Shown: positions 13,858-23,600 of the stretch, in pieces
Layout of the letters: every line of letters starts with the position of its first letter
Numbering within the stretch: position 1 is the first letter of the stretch
From: an uncultured Opitutaceae bacterium
GTDB taxonomy: Bacteria > Verrucomicrobiota > Verrucomicrobiia > Opitutales > Opitutaceae
Length of the DNA: 64,000 bases
Assembly (NCBI GenBank): GCA_903929355.1
Contig: CAIYUN010000081.1
Coordinates: forward strand, 85,699 to 149,698
Direction: 5' to 3'
Notes under the pieces: model-generated
Database searches by the model: none
The model's input: the letters and a program-made list of their open reading frames with translations, nothing else
What the model was told of the DNA's origin: nothing
Translations under genes and position numbers: made by a program

Positions 13858-16071
13858 ATGTTCCGAACCCCTTGGCGGCAAAGTCTGTGCTGGTGGCTGG
13901 TGGCCGCCAGCGGGCTGCTCGTGGTTTACGGGCCGGCGCTGCACGGGGGTTTTTTATGGGATGACGACGTGCACATCTCGGCGAACGAGGCGCTGCGGTC
14001 AGGCCTCGGGCTGGCGCGGATCTGGTTCGAGCCCGGGGCGGTGTGCCAGTATTATCCGCTGAGTTTTTCGGCCTTCTGGCTGGAATACCACCTCTGGGGG
14101 CTCGATCCCCTCGGCTACCATGTCGTCAATGTGCTGCTGCACGCGGCCGTGGCGGTGCTGCTGTGGCAGGTGCTGCGGCGGCTGCGGGTGCCGGGGGCGG
14201 GGCTGGCCGCCGCAATCTTCGCGGTGCATCCGGTGATGGTGATGAGCGTGGCGTGGATGACAGAGTTGAAGAATACGCTGGCGGCGGCGCTGGCGCTGGG
14301 GGCGATCTGGGCGTATTTGCGGTTTGCGCGGGTGGGGGTTTACGGCCAGAGGCCAGAAGCCAGAGGTCAGACGTCAGAGGACAGAGGGCAGAGGCCGGAA
14401 GTCGGAGGCCAGAGGCCAGAGGACGGAGGGCAGAGGGTGGAGTGGGGATTCTATCTGCTGGCGCTGGGGTTGTTTCAGCTGGCGATGTTCGCAAAGACGG
14501 CGGTGAGCTTTGTGCCGGCGACGCTGCTGTTGATCCTGTGGTGGCAACGGCCGAGACTGCGGTGGGCCGACGTCTGGCCGCTGGCGCCCATGCTGGCCAT
14601 TGTCATCGTGATGGGCCGGATCACCGCCCAGGTCGAAGGGCGGATGGGGGCGACAGGCCCGGCCTATGACCACTCGGTGGCGGAGCGGGTGCTGATCGCC
14701 GGGCGCTCGTTCTGGTTCTATCTCGGCAAGCTGGTCTGGCCGGCGCACCTCTCATTCATCTATCCGCGTTGGGACGTGGAGCCCACGGCGTGGTGGCAGT
14801 GGTCGTTTCCGGTGGCCGCCGGGTTGCTGATGGCGGGCCTCTGGCTGGTGCGGGGGCGACTGGGGAAGGCGCCGCTCGTCGCCAGCCTCTACTTTTTCCT
14901 CTGCACCTCGGCACTGATCCTGGGCCTGACGCTGGACTTCACCCGCTACAGCTTTGTTTCAGACCACTGGCAATATTTTGGGGCGCCGGCGATCTGCGCG
15001 CTGGCGGGGGCGGGTATTCAGTTCTTGGTGCTTCGTTCTTGGTGCTTCGTTCCCAGCCCTTGGACTTTTGGGAGGGGGTGGGTGGGGGCGGTGATGGCCG
15101 GACTGTTGCTGATGGTCCTGGCCGGGGCGAGCTGGCGGCAAAGCCACCTCTTCGCCGACGAAGAAACCCTCTGGCGCGCGACCTTGAGGCAAAATCCGGA
15201 GAGCGACATGGCCTGCGACAACCTCGGGCTGCTGCTGCTTCGCACCGGCCGGATCCCCGAGGCGGTGTTTTGGTTCAAGGAGGAGGTGAGACTCCATCCG
15301 CGGGACGAGGCGGGCCCCCACAACAATCTGGGCACCGCCCTGCTTGAACTGGGCCGGATCCCCGAGGCGGCGGCGGAGTTCGAGGAGTCCATGCGCCTGA
15401 ATCCGAACTACGATGTGACCCACAACAACCTGGGCGATGTGCTGAACCTGCAGGGCCAGCCGGAGGCGGCCCTGGCGGAGTACCAAACGGCACTGCGCCT
15501 GAAGCCGGACCATGGGACCACCCTCGCCAATCTGGCGGGAACCCTGCTGGAGCTGAACCGTGCCCGCGAGGCGCTGACCGCAGCGACGCGGGCGGTGGTG
15601 CTGGCCCCCGACGAGCCGGTGGCACGGCACACCCTGGGCAAGGTGCTGCACGCGCTGGGCCGGAATGAGGAGGCGGTGCGGGCCGAGGCGGCGGCTTTGC
15701 AGCTGCGGCCGGATTACCCGGCCGCGCAGGTGAACCTGGCGGTGGATCTCATGTTATTGGGTCGGGGGGCCGAGGCCATGCCGCAGCTGGCGGCGGTGGT
15801 GCGGTTGCATCCGGATAATTTCGATGCGCACAACGACTACGGGCTGGCGCTGGCCATGGCCGGGAGGGGGCCGGAGGCCGCCCTCCAGTTTGAGGCGGCC
15901 CTGCGCCTGCGGCCCGACCGGGCCGCCACGCACACCGACCTGGGCAAGGTCTATCTGCTGACCGGCCGGAAAGCGGAGGCGGCCGCCCAGTTCAATGCGG
16001 CACTACAGCTGCAGCCGGACAACGCCGAGGCGAGGGCCGGGTTGCAGCAGGCGCACGTTGGCGGAGAATGA
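13858..16071 (+). CDS. TMTC-like GT-C membrane glycosyltransferase with TPR repeats (copy 2)
   Basis: A 737-residue paralogue of the product of 6650-8833: the same polytopic N-terminal domain with WDDDVHI in the first outer loop, and about nine TPR units from residue 445 (NNLGTALLELG, NNLGDVLNLQG). The membrane halves of copies 1 and 2 are so similar in DNA (6780-7140 against 13988-14340) that recent duplication or gene conversion is likely; the TPR halves have diverged more. Two insertions mark this copy: a longer Arg/Gln/Glu heptad tract (14344-14437), and, near residue 388, an insertion encoded by a repeated TTCTTGGTGCTTCG 14-mer, between membrane segments. It has no close upstream gene on its strand and probably its own promoter in the repeat-rich spacer. 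Confidence 0.85.
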   Translation: MFRTPWRQSLCWWLVAASGLLVVYGPALHGGFLWDDDVHISANEALRSGLGLARIWFEPGAVCQYYPLSFSAFWLEYHLWGLDPLGYHVVNVLLHAAVAVLLWQVLRRLRVPGAGLAAAIFAVHPVMVMSVAWMTELKNTLAAALALGAIWAYLRFARVGVYGQRPEARGQTSEDRGQRPEVGGQRPEDGGQRVEWGFYLLALGLFQLAMFAKTAVSFVPATLLLILWWQRPRLRWADVWPLAPMLAIVIVMGRITAQVEGRMGATGPAYDHSVAERVLIAGRSFWFYLGKLVWPAHLSFIYPRWDVEPTAWWQWSFPVAAGLLMAGLWLVRGRLGKAPLVASLYFFLCTSALILGLTLDFTRYSFVSDHWQYFGAPAICALAGAGIQFLVLRSWCFVPSPWTFGRGWVGAVMAGLLLMVLAGASWRQSHLFADEETLWRATLRQNPESDMACDNLGLLLLRTGRIPEAVFWFKEEVRLHPRDEAGPHNNLGTALLELGRIPEAAAEFEESMRLNPNYDVTHNNLGDVLNLQGQPEAALAEYQTALRLKPDHGTTLANLAGTLLELNRAREALTAATRAVVLAPDEPVARHTLGKVLHALGRNEEAVRAEAAALQLRPDYPAAQVNLAVDLMLLGRGAEAMPQLAAVVRLHPDNFDAHNDYGLALAMAGRGPEAALQFEAALRLRPDRAATHTDLGKVYLLTGRKAEAAAQFNAALQLQPDNAEARAGLQQAHVGGE
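14344..14437 (+). repeat. In-frame heptanucleotide repeat tract, TMTC copy 2
   Basis: The longest of the three tracts: about thirty residues encoded by degenerate (N)CAGAGG units, read as GQRPE.RGQ-like repeats. Confidence 0.85.
15019..15053 (+). repeat. In-frame 14-bp repeat insertion
   Basis: TTCTTGGTGCTTCG occurs twice in tandem, followed by a partial third unit, in the coding sequence of TMTC copy 2. The site is a stretch where copies 1 and 3 lack any equivalent. The extra residues (FLVLRSWCFVPSPW) are hydrophobic. Confidence 0.75.
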
Positions 16072-16413
16072 GGTGCAGCAGATTTTTTATGGTTTAACGC
16101 CAAGGCGCGAAGGCGCGAAGGACGAACCAGTGGAGAAGGACTGCTGATTCACGCAGGAAGGGATGGGGAGACCACAAGGACGGGGACTTCGCCCATGACC
16201 TACCCAAACAAAAACCTGCAACCACTTATGCATACTAATTTTCACTGATCGGATCCTCAGAATCAGTGTTCATCAGTGTCAATCAGTGTTGAAATCCGAT
16301 CGTTGGAAAAGGTCACATCCAAGTGTTCCAAGAGTTGTTGGGCTATTCATAATCATTGGGTTGGAGTCATCCAAGAATCGGCACTGGGGTAGAAGGGGTG
16401 CAACTGGAAGTGG
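16072..16413. repeat. Intergenic spacer between convergent genes, short dispersed repeats
   Basis: No gene seen. It holds TTTAACGCCAAGGCGCGAAG at about 16093-16112, one of a family of 'AACGC(C)AAGGCGC' repeats also found, in either orientation, near 18411, 18475 and 20244-20275. It also holds a CAGTGTTCATCAGTGTCAAT tract at about 16265-16295. There is no obvious terminator hairpin. Confidence 0.6.
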
Positions 16414-18300
16414 TCAGCGCGGGCCGGCGTCGTGGAGCGGCGAGCCGGCCTGATATAGTTTGAGCTGGGCCTGGAGGACGGCGACCATGCCGGGCTGGTG
16501 CTGGGTGTCGGCCAGTTCCGCCCCGCGTCGGGCGGTGGCGATGGCTTCGGGAAAACGGCCGGCTTCGGCATAGGCCGCCGCCAGGGTGCCCAGCACGATC
16601 GGATTGTCCTCACCCGTGATCTGCACCGCCTTTGTGGCCAGCTCGACCGCCTTGGGGCCGTCGCGCTGCGAAGCCTGCGGCAAGGTGGCCAGCAACAACG
16701 CCAGGTTGTTCTGCGCCTGCCAGTAGTTGGGCCAGATTTGCAGGGCCTGTTGGTAGTGGGTGATCGCGTCGGTCACCCGGCCCTTTTGGACCAAGGCGAT
16801 GGCCAGGTTGTAGTGGGCGTTTGCGTAATCGGGCTCGATTTGCAGGGCCTGCTGGAACTGGGCGATGGCCTCGTCTGTGCCGCCCTTTTGGAACAGGGCG
16901 GTGCCGAGGTCATTGCGGGCATCCACATCGTCGGGACTGATTTGCAGGGACTGCTGGAATTGGGCGATCGCTTCGTCCGGGCGAACTTGGTGCAGCAGGT
17001 CAATGCCGAGGGTGTTATGCGCCCAGCCGGGATTTTGGGCCATCGCGGCCTGACAGAGGGCTTCCTCGCTGGCGAAGTCCCGGCTATGGCGCCAGGTGGC
17101 GCCCGCCAGCGCGAGCAGCAGCAGGCTGGCGAGGGTGGCGGCGGCGGGCCGGCCGAGCCAGGCCAGGCCACGGGCCAGGCCGGCCCCCGCCAGGGCGCAC
17201 ATCCCCAAGGCCCCGAAATACTGCCAGTGGTCGGTGACGAAGCTGTAGCGGGTCATGTAGAGCGACATGCCCAGGATCAGCGCCGACGTGCAGAGAAAGA
17301 AATGCAGCAAGGCGGCCAGAGGCGCCTTGCCCAGCCGCCCCCGCACCAGCCAGAGGCCCGCCATCAGCAACCCCGTGGCCAGCGGAAACAACCACTGCCA
17401 CCACGCCGCAGGATCCACGTGCCAACGCGGATAGATGAACGACAGGTTCGCCGGCCAGACCAGCTTGCCGAGGTAGAACCAAAACGAGCGCCCGGCGATC
17501 AGCACCCGCTCCGGGAAAGTCTGGGCAAACTCGGCCCCGGTGGCCCCCGACAGCCGTTCCACGCGGCCGGTGATCCGGCCCATCACGATGACAATGGCCA
17601 GCAGCGGCAGCAGCGGCCAGAGATCGGCCCACCGCAGGCGGGGCCGCCGCCACCACAGGATCAACAGCAGCGTCGCCGGCACAAAACTCACCGCCGTCTT
17701 GGCGAACATCGCCAGTTGAAACAGCCCCAGCGCCAGCAGATAGAATCCCCACTCCACCCTCTGCCCTCTGTCCTCTGGCATCTGGCCATAAACTCCCACC
17801 CGGGCAAACCGCAGATAGGCCCAGATCGCCCCCAGCGCCAGCGCCGCCGACAGCGTGTTTTTCAACTCTGTCATCCAAGCCACACTCATCACCATCACCG
17901 GATGCAGGGCAAAAATCGCGGCGGCCAGCAGGGCGCCCGGCGCCCGCAGTCGGGCGAGCACTCGCCACAACAGCACGGCCACCGCCGCGTGCAGCAGGAC
18001 GTTCACCACATGGTAGCCCAACGGATCCAAACCCCACAGATGATACTCCAGCCAGAAGACCGAGAAGGTCAGCGGATAATACTGGCAAGTCGCCCCCGGC
18101 ACGAGCCAGATTCGCTCCAGCCCCGGGTTGGAGCGCAGCGCTTCATTGGCCGAAATATGGGTGTCGTCGTCCCAGAGGAACCCGCCATGCAGCGCCGGCC
18201 CATAGGCCGTAAGCAACACCGCCACGAAGGCCAACGCCACAACGATCGTCAGGCGCCACGAAGGCGGCGGCGGGGTGGAAGCGATCGGCGCGGGGTTCAT
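16414..18300 (-). CDS. TMTC-like GT-C membrane glycosyltransferase with TPR repeats (copy 3)
   Basis: A 628-residue paralogue on the opposite strand. ATG 18300 (MNPAPIAS) is preferred; an upstream TTG at 18345 is in frame. The membrane domain is close to copies 1 and 2, with WDDDTHI in the first loop and FWFYLGKLVWPA later. The heptad tract is the shortest (nine residues, 17757-17789). The TPR part is different: four to six units that resemble each other (DEAIAQFQQALQI repeated) rather than those of copies 1 and 2, then a Gln-rich C-terminus. A conserved membrane half joined to an unrelated TPR half suggests recombination between paralogues or different protein partners. It converges with copy 2. 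Confidence 0.85.
   Translation of the reverse strand: MNPAPIASTPPPPSWRLTIVVALAFVAVLLTAYGPALHGGFLWDDDTHISANEALRSNPGLERIWLVPGATCQYYPLTFSVFWLEYHLWGLDPLGYHVVNVLLHAAVAVLLWRVLARLRAPGALLAAAIFALHPVMVMSVAWMTELKNTLSAALALGAIWAYLRFARVGVYGQMPEDRGQRVEWGFYLLALGLFQLAMFAKTAVSFVPATLLLILWWRRPRLRWADLWPLLPLLAIVIVMGRITGRVERLSGATGAEFAQTFPERVLIAGRSFWFYLGKLVWPANLSFIYPRWHVDPAAWWQWLFPLATGLLMAGLWLVRGRLGKAPLAALLHFFLCTSALILGMSLYMTRYSFVTDHWQYFGALGMCALAGAGLARGLAWLGRPAAATLASLLLLALAGATWRHSRDFASEEALCQAAMAQNPGWAHNTLGIDLLHQVRPDEAIAQFQQSLQISPDDVDARNDLGTALFQKGGTDEAIAQFQQALQIEPDYANAHYNLAIALVQKGRVTDAITHYQQALQIWPNYWQAQNNLALLLATLPQASQRDGPKAVELATKAVQITGEDNPIVLGTLAAAYAEAGRFPEAIATARRGAELADTQHQPGMVAVLQAQLKLYQAGSPLHDAGPR
17757..17789 (-). 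repeat. In-frame heptanucleotide repeat tract, TMTC copy 3
   Basis: The shortest form of the tract, GQMPEDRGQ in the protein, which may be nearest the unexpanded state. Confidence 0.7.
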
Positions 18301-18650
18301 GCGGAGAGACCCATCCAATCCCCTCACTGATGTCTTGCCAGCCAAATTGCCCCGGCACCGGGCGGAATCAAACCTGGATTAAATCATATTCCGGCCGGGC
18401 AATCGATCAACGCAAAGCCGCAAAGGTGCAAAGGCGCAGGGGAGAAGATTGGACTTCGCGCCTCTGCATCTTGGCGCCTTCGCGTTAATTCCATATCTGT
18501 CTACCCTCCAGAACTTATGCCGTCAGGTTGACCATGAAGCCAGGAAAGGGGAGGGGACCAACTCTGGCAGGGATTTTTCCTGGTTTCCTGGCTTCCCCCT
18601 TTTTCATCCTTCATAATTCATCATTCGTCCTTCATCCTTCACTACCTCCC
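18301..18650. repeat. Intergenic spacer between divergent genes, short repeats
   Basis: No gene is seen between TMTC copy 3 and the aminopeptidase. It contains AACGCAAAGCCGCAAAGGTG (about 18411-18430) and an inverted partner, TTGGCGCCTTCGCGTTAATT (about 18472-18491), which could pair. It also contains the TTCATAATTCATCATTC tract (18608-18647) that leads directly to the start codon at 18651. Promoters for both genes must lie here, but I see no convincing boxes. Confidence 0.55.
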
Positions 18651-19769
18651 ATGCTCCTCGACCCCCGCTTCACCCAACTGGCCGGTGTGCTCACCGGTTT
18701 TTCCTGCGCGCTCCGGCCGGGCGAGCGCGTGTACATCGACGCCTACGACGTGCCGGACGCGATGGTGGTGGCGCTGATCCGCGCCGCGCGGGCGCGGGGG
18801 GCGCACCCGACCGTCGGCCTGCACCGCGCGCGGATCACCCGCGAGCTGGTGCTGGGGGCGGAGGAGGCGCAATACGCCCCGCTGGCCGCGGTCGAGCTCG
18901 CGCGGATGGAAAAAATGGACGCCTACATCGCTTTGCGCGGCTCCGACAACATCTTCGAGGCCTCCGACGTGCCGCCGGCCCGGGCCCAGGTGGTCGCGCG
19001 GCTGATGAAACCCGTCCAGGACCGCCGCGTGAACCGGACCAAGTGGGTCGTGACCCGCTGGCCCGCGCCGGCCATGGCGCAGCAGGCGGGGATGAGCACG
19101 GAGGCGTTTGAGGATTTCTATTTCCGGGTCTGCACGCTCGATTACGCGCGGATGAAGCCCGGCATGAACGCGCTGGTGGCGCTGATGAAAAAGACCGACC
19201 GCGTGCGCATCACTGGGCCCGGCACGGACCTGGCCTTTTCGATCAAGGGCATCGGGGCGGTGGCGTGCGGAGGATTGCGCAACATCCCTGATGGCGAGGT
19301 GTTTTCGTGTCCGGTGCGCGACAGTGTCGAGGGGGTGGTGCAGTACAATGCGCCGAGCGTGTATCTGGGGGCGGCGTTCGACCGGGTCCGGCTCGGCTTC
19401 AAGCGGGGCCGGGTGGTCGAGGCAACGTCAAGCAACCCCAAGCGGCTGAACGAGATACTGGACACCGACGAAGGGGCGCGTTTCATCGGCGAGTTCGCGC
19501 TGGGCTTCAACCCGCACATCCGGGAGCCGATGCGCGACATCCTGTTTGATGAAAAGATTGCCGGATCGTTTCATTTCACGCCCGGCCAGGCCTATGGCGA
19601 GGCCGATAACGGGAACCGCTCGGCGGTGCATTGGGACCTGGTGTGCATCCAGCGGCCCGAGCACGGCGGGGGCGAGATCTGGTTCGACGGCAAACTCATC
19701 CGCAAGGACGGCAGGTTCATACCGCCGGCGCTGCAAAAACTGAACCCGGAATACCTGCTGGGCGAGTGA
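18651..19769 (+). CDS. M29 family metalloaminopeptidase
   Basis: A 372-residue enzyme of the thermophilic aminopeptidase family M29 (PF02073; AmpS/AmpT/PepS), cytosolic enzymes that release N-terminal residues using a two-metal site. All expected ligands are visible in order: Glu216 in PDGE, Glu281 in GEFALG, His308 in SFHF with Tyr315 seven residues on, and His327/Asp329 in VHWD. Length is normal for the family (about 370-410). Start: ATG 18651 gives [14 protein letters not shown], the usual M29 beginning; the open frame upstream (18528) only translates a short repeat. It is preceded by a divergent TMTC-like gene and followed by an 800-bp spacer, so it is probably monocistronic. Confidence 0.93.
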   Translation: MLLDPRFTQLAGVLTGFSCALRPGERVYIDAYDVPDAMVVALIRAARARGAHPTVGLHRARITRELVLGAEEAQYAPLAAVELARMEKMDAYIALRGSDNIFEASDVPPARAQVVARLMKPVQDRRVNRTKWVVTRWPAPAMAQQAGMSTEAFEDFYFRVCTLDYARMKPGMNALVALMKKTDRVRITGPGTDLAFSIKGIGAVACGGLRNIPDGEVFSCPVRDSVEGVVQYNAPSVYLGAAFDRVRLGFKRGRVVEATSSNPKRLNEILDTDEGARFIGEFALGFNPHIREPMRDILFDEKIAGSFHFTPGQAYGEADNGNRSAVHWDLVCIQRPEHGGGEIWFDGKLIRKDGRFIPPALQKLNPEYLLGE

Positions 19770-20303
19770 GGGTCCCCGGAGCAAAACGCCAAGCCGCAGG
19801 AAAACCCCCTTCACAGGGAACGTGTTGATCCGTGTAATCCGTGGTTAAAACCTCCGCCCTCCGTTCCAGATTTCTTGATTTCCCCAATCAATTCCGAATC
19901 TGGAACTCAGGAACTCAGGTCGGAACAATCATTTGTATTCGGACCAACCCTCTTGGCTGATGAGCGACCAGTTGCCCGTTTTGTGGTCGATCTACTTCCG
20001 TATCCGTGTTGATCCGTGTAATCCGTGGTTAAAACTCGGCTCTCCGTTCCTGATTTCCTGATTTCCCCATTCAATTCCGAATCTGGAACTAAGGAACTCA
20101 GGTCGGACCAATCATTTGTATTCGGACCCAACCCCCTTGGCTGATGAGCGACCAGATGCCCGTTTTGTGGTCGATCTACTTCCGTATCCGTGATGGTCCG
20201 TGGTTAAATCCGATTGCCAAATCTTGGTTCACTGGTTCGCCCTCCTGCCTTTGCGCCTTCGCGCCTTCGCGTTAAATGCATGGAGCAGCAGGGGCTGGCT
20301 TGC
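19770..20303. repeat. Repeat-rich spacer with 183-bp tandem duplication
   Basis: Three more copies of the dispersed ATCCGTGGTTAAAA / CTGATTTCCTGATTTCC repeat (about 19821-19921, 20001-20104 and partial 20180-20207). The stretch 19821-20003 is duplicated almost exactly at 20004-20186, including an inner part (ATTTGTATTCGGACC..., GAGCGACCAG, TGTGGTCGATCTACTTCCGT) not seen in the copies near 3.6 and 13.5 kb. After it comes a TTTGCGCCTTCGCGCCTTCG tract (about 20249-20268). No gene is convincing here. Confidence 0.85.
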
Positions 20304-20377
20304 GGAAGTTTTTTCCGCTGGGTCATGCGCTTCGCAGCGCAAGCACGAAACGTGGGAGCGCAAGCGGAAAAAGTTCC
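20304..20377 (+). promoter_or_regulatory. Inverted repeat upstream of the giant gene
   Basis: GGAAGTTTTTTCCGCT (20304-20319) and AGCGGAAAAAGTTCC (20363-20377) can pair with few mismatches, with a GC-rich, partly self-complementary loop (CTTCGCAGCG). An AT-rich stretch follows at about 20378-20405, some 170-200 bp before the giant start codon. It could be a leader hairpin, a terminator-like structure or a regulator site; no Shine-Dalgarno is visible at the start codon itself. Confidence 0.45.
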
Positions 20378-20575
20378 ATTTTGTGAATAAAATTCGTCAT
20401 TTAGGGGTTGCCAACCGTTTGCCAGAGGAGCATCCTCTGTCTCGGCTTTCTCCGCTTCTACCTCTAAAAATCCCCCATGTCCGCCCCAACGCGCCACGCT
20501 TTTGCATCGGCCAACCCTGCTGGCCCGAATGACTTAGGTGTTTGCCCGTTCCCAATTTCCAACCCCCGCTTTGTC

Positions 20576-20698
20576 ATGAAAACTCCCGTCGCACGCCCTC
20601 GTTTTCTGTCACTTTTTTTCCGGTCACTGGCCCCTCCTCCTGCGGGGCTCACCGCCATTGCTCTGTTCGCCGTTTTGTTCGCCGGCGCGGCGCGCGCC
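20576..20698 (+). other. Signal peptide of the giant protein
   Basis: Residues 1-41: a long basic n-region (Lys2, Arg7, Arg9, Arg16), a hydrophobic core LTAIALFAVLFAG, and a cleavage site after ARA41, before QTT. The export route is Sec. The length is somewhat above the usual size because of the n-region. Confidence 0.85.
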
Positions 20699-23600
20699 CA
20701 GACCACGCTGCCCGGGTACATCGTGAAGGCCGGGACGGGCACGGACATCAGCCAGGCGGCGGCGTGGACGACGATCCCTGCGTTCGACGGCACCGATCAG
20801 GCCGCGTGGAACGGCACGGCGGGAGTGGGCGGCAGCACGGTGGACGTTGGCGGCGGCGTGTCTTTTCTGGGGTTGACCTTGTTCAGCGGCACGACCCAAA
20901 ACGTCACCATCAACGCTTTGACGGGTGGCACGCTCACGCTCGGTGGCTCCGGCATCATCATGTTGGGTGGCGCGTCGAACAATCTCACCATCAACAGCGC
21001 GGTCACCCTCGGGGCGAACCAGACTTGGTCGGTGGGCAGCGGCGATACTCTGACGGTCTCGGGCGCGTTGAGCGGTGCGTTCAACCTGAGCCAGGCGGGC
21101 GCGGGTACGCTGGTGCTGTCCGGGGCCAACAACATCGGCTATACGGGGCTCACCACGGTCACCGGTGGCACGCTGAGCATCAACTCGATCAGCAATCTCG
21201 CTGCGGCCCCCGCCTCGTTCACCGCCAATGAAATCACCCTGAACGGCGGGGCGCTCTCGACCAGCTTCTCGGCCACGAGCACGCTGGCGGCCAACACGGG
21301 CATCACCCTGGGGGCCGGCGGCGGCACCCTCAGCATCAACACGAACCGGCTCACCATTCCCGCGGTCGATGTGATCAGCGGTACGGGCGCCCTCACCATC
21401 ACCGGCAACAGCACCCTGGATTTGCAGCAGCAGAACACCTACACCGGCGGCACGACGCTGGCGGCTGGACTGGGCATCGTGACGATTGTCGAGGCCACTT
21501 CCACGACTGTCGCCGGCAGCCTCGTGAGCGGCGCCTTCGGCACCGGCACGGTGAACCTGGCCGGCGGCGGCCTGCGTTCCTCGACCGTCACCTCGAATTC
21601 CGTGGCCAACACGGTGGTGATCTCGGGCGACACCACCTTTGCCACGGGCGGCACCGACCAGCCCCTGACCTTCACCGGCCCTGTCACCCTGACTGGCGTC
21701 GCCGGCACCAACCGCGTGCTGACGGTCAACACCAACCCGGGCACGGTCGCCATCACCCTCACCGGGGTGATTGGCGACGGCGGGAATAACCTGGGCCTCA
21801 CCAAGGCCGGCACCGGCCTGCTGGTGCTGCCGGGCCTGAACACCTATACCGGGGTGACGAGCATCAGCGGGGGCACGCTGAGCACGGGCGCGACGGGCAC
21901 GTTGGCCAACGGTGGCACGGTCAGCTCCATCGGCAAATCGGCGAGCGGGGCGGGCAACCTGCAGCTCTTCGCGGGCGCGTTGCAATACCTGAGCAACGGC
22001 GCGGCCACCTCCACCGACCGTCTTTTCACGTTCGGTGCGGGTGCGGTCAGCCTTGACGCGTCGGGCACGAACGCCCTCACCTTTGCGAACACGGGCGCGC
22101 TGGCCTACACCGGCAGCGGCAACCGCACCCTCACCTTCACCGGCACGAACGCGGCGGCCAACGTTTTCACCCCGATCATCGCCAACGGGGCGGGCGGCAC
22201 CACCTCGCTGGTCAAGAACGGCGCGGGCGAGTGGGTGCTGGCGGGGTTGGACACCTATACGGGCGGCACCACCGTGACGGCGGGCACGCTCGTGCTGGGC
22301 TTGCCCAACGGGTTGGCGGCGGCGGGGCTGCTGACGGTCAACGGCGGCGCTTTTGACCTGGCGGGGAACGCGCAGACCTTCGTCGGCCTCTCCGGCACAG
22401 GCGGCACGGTGATCTCTTCGGCCGGCACACCGACCCTGACCATCAACAACCTCGCCCCGGCAATCACGACCTACAGCGGCGTGGTCGGCGGTTCGCTGGG
22501 CGTGACCATAAACGGGACGGGCACGCAGGCGCTGACCGGCGCGAACACCTACACCGGGCTGACCACAATCACCAGTGGCACGCTCACCACCGGCGCGGCC
22601 GGCACCACGGGCACGGGTGCCGTGGTGCTCAACGGCGGCGCATTGCAATTTCTCAATACCGCCGCGCGGACGACCAACGCGCAAATCACCCTGGGTACGG
22701 GCGGCATCATTGACGCCTCGGGCACCAGCCCGGTCAGCTTCACCAACACGGCGGCGCTGACGGTTCCGGGGACCAACTTGGCGGCCACGCTCACGCTCAC
22801 CGGCGCGAGCGCCGGCGCGAACACCTTTGCCCCCATCATCGTGAACAACGGCACGGGCTTGGTTTCGTTGGTGAAGAACGGTGCGGGCCAGTGGGCGGTC
22901 ACGGGTTTGAACACCTATACCGGCCCGACGACCATCCTCACCGGCACCCTGAGCACCGGCGCGGCGGGCACGCTCGCCGTCGGGGGCCAGGCCAGCAGCA
23001 TCGGCGCCTCCGCCAACACCGCCCCGGGGCTGGTGCTGAACGGCGGTGCGCTGCAATACGCCGGGAACGCGGCCGGGGTCACCGACCGCCTGTTCACCCT
23101 CGGTGCGGCGGGCGGCACGCTGGACGCCTCGGGCGGCGGCACGCTCACCTTTAACAATAATGCCGGGGCGGTCGCCTTTTCCTCGGCCAACTTCGCCGAA
23201 ACGCTCACGTTCAGCGGCGCAAACGCCGGCCTCAATACTTTTGCGCCGGTGCTCGGCAACAACGGCGCTGGCCTGACCGCGCTGACGAAGACCGGGGTGG
23301 GGGAGTGGGTCTTGGCGGCCGCGAACACCTACACCGGTGTGACCACGATCAGCCGCGGCACGCTGAGCACGGGTGCTAACGGCATATTTGCCAATGGCGG
23401 CACGGCCAGCGCGATCGGTGCAGCGGGCAACGCGGCGACCAACATTGTGCTGAACGGCGGGGCCCTGCAATATGCCAACACCGGCGCGGCGGAGAGCACC
23501 GACCGTCTCTTCACCCTCGGCGCGGCGGGCGGCACGATTGACGCCTCGGGCACCAACGTCATCACTTTCACCGGCAACGGCACCATTGTGGCTGGCGGCA

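Noticed and set aside
19821..20207. CRISPR array or attachment sites in the intergenic repeats
   Set aside because: Repeats are about 100-183 bp, few, mosaic, and without unique spacers or a neighbouring integrase or cas gene.
20200..20532. 110-residue plus-strand frame upstream of the giant gene
   Set aside because: It translates dispersed repeats and the hairpin; no protein-like pattern.
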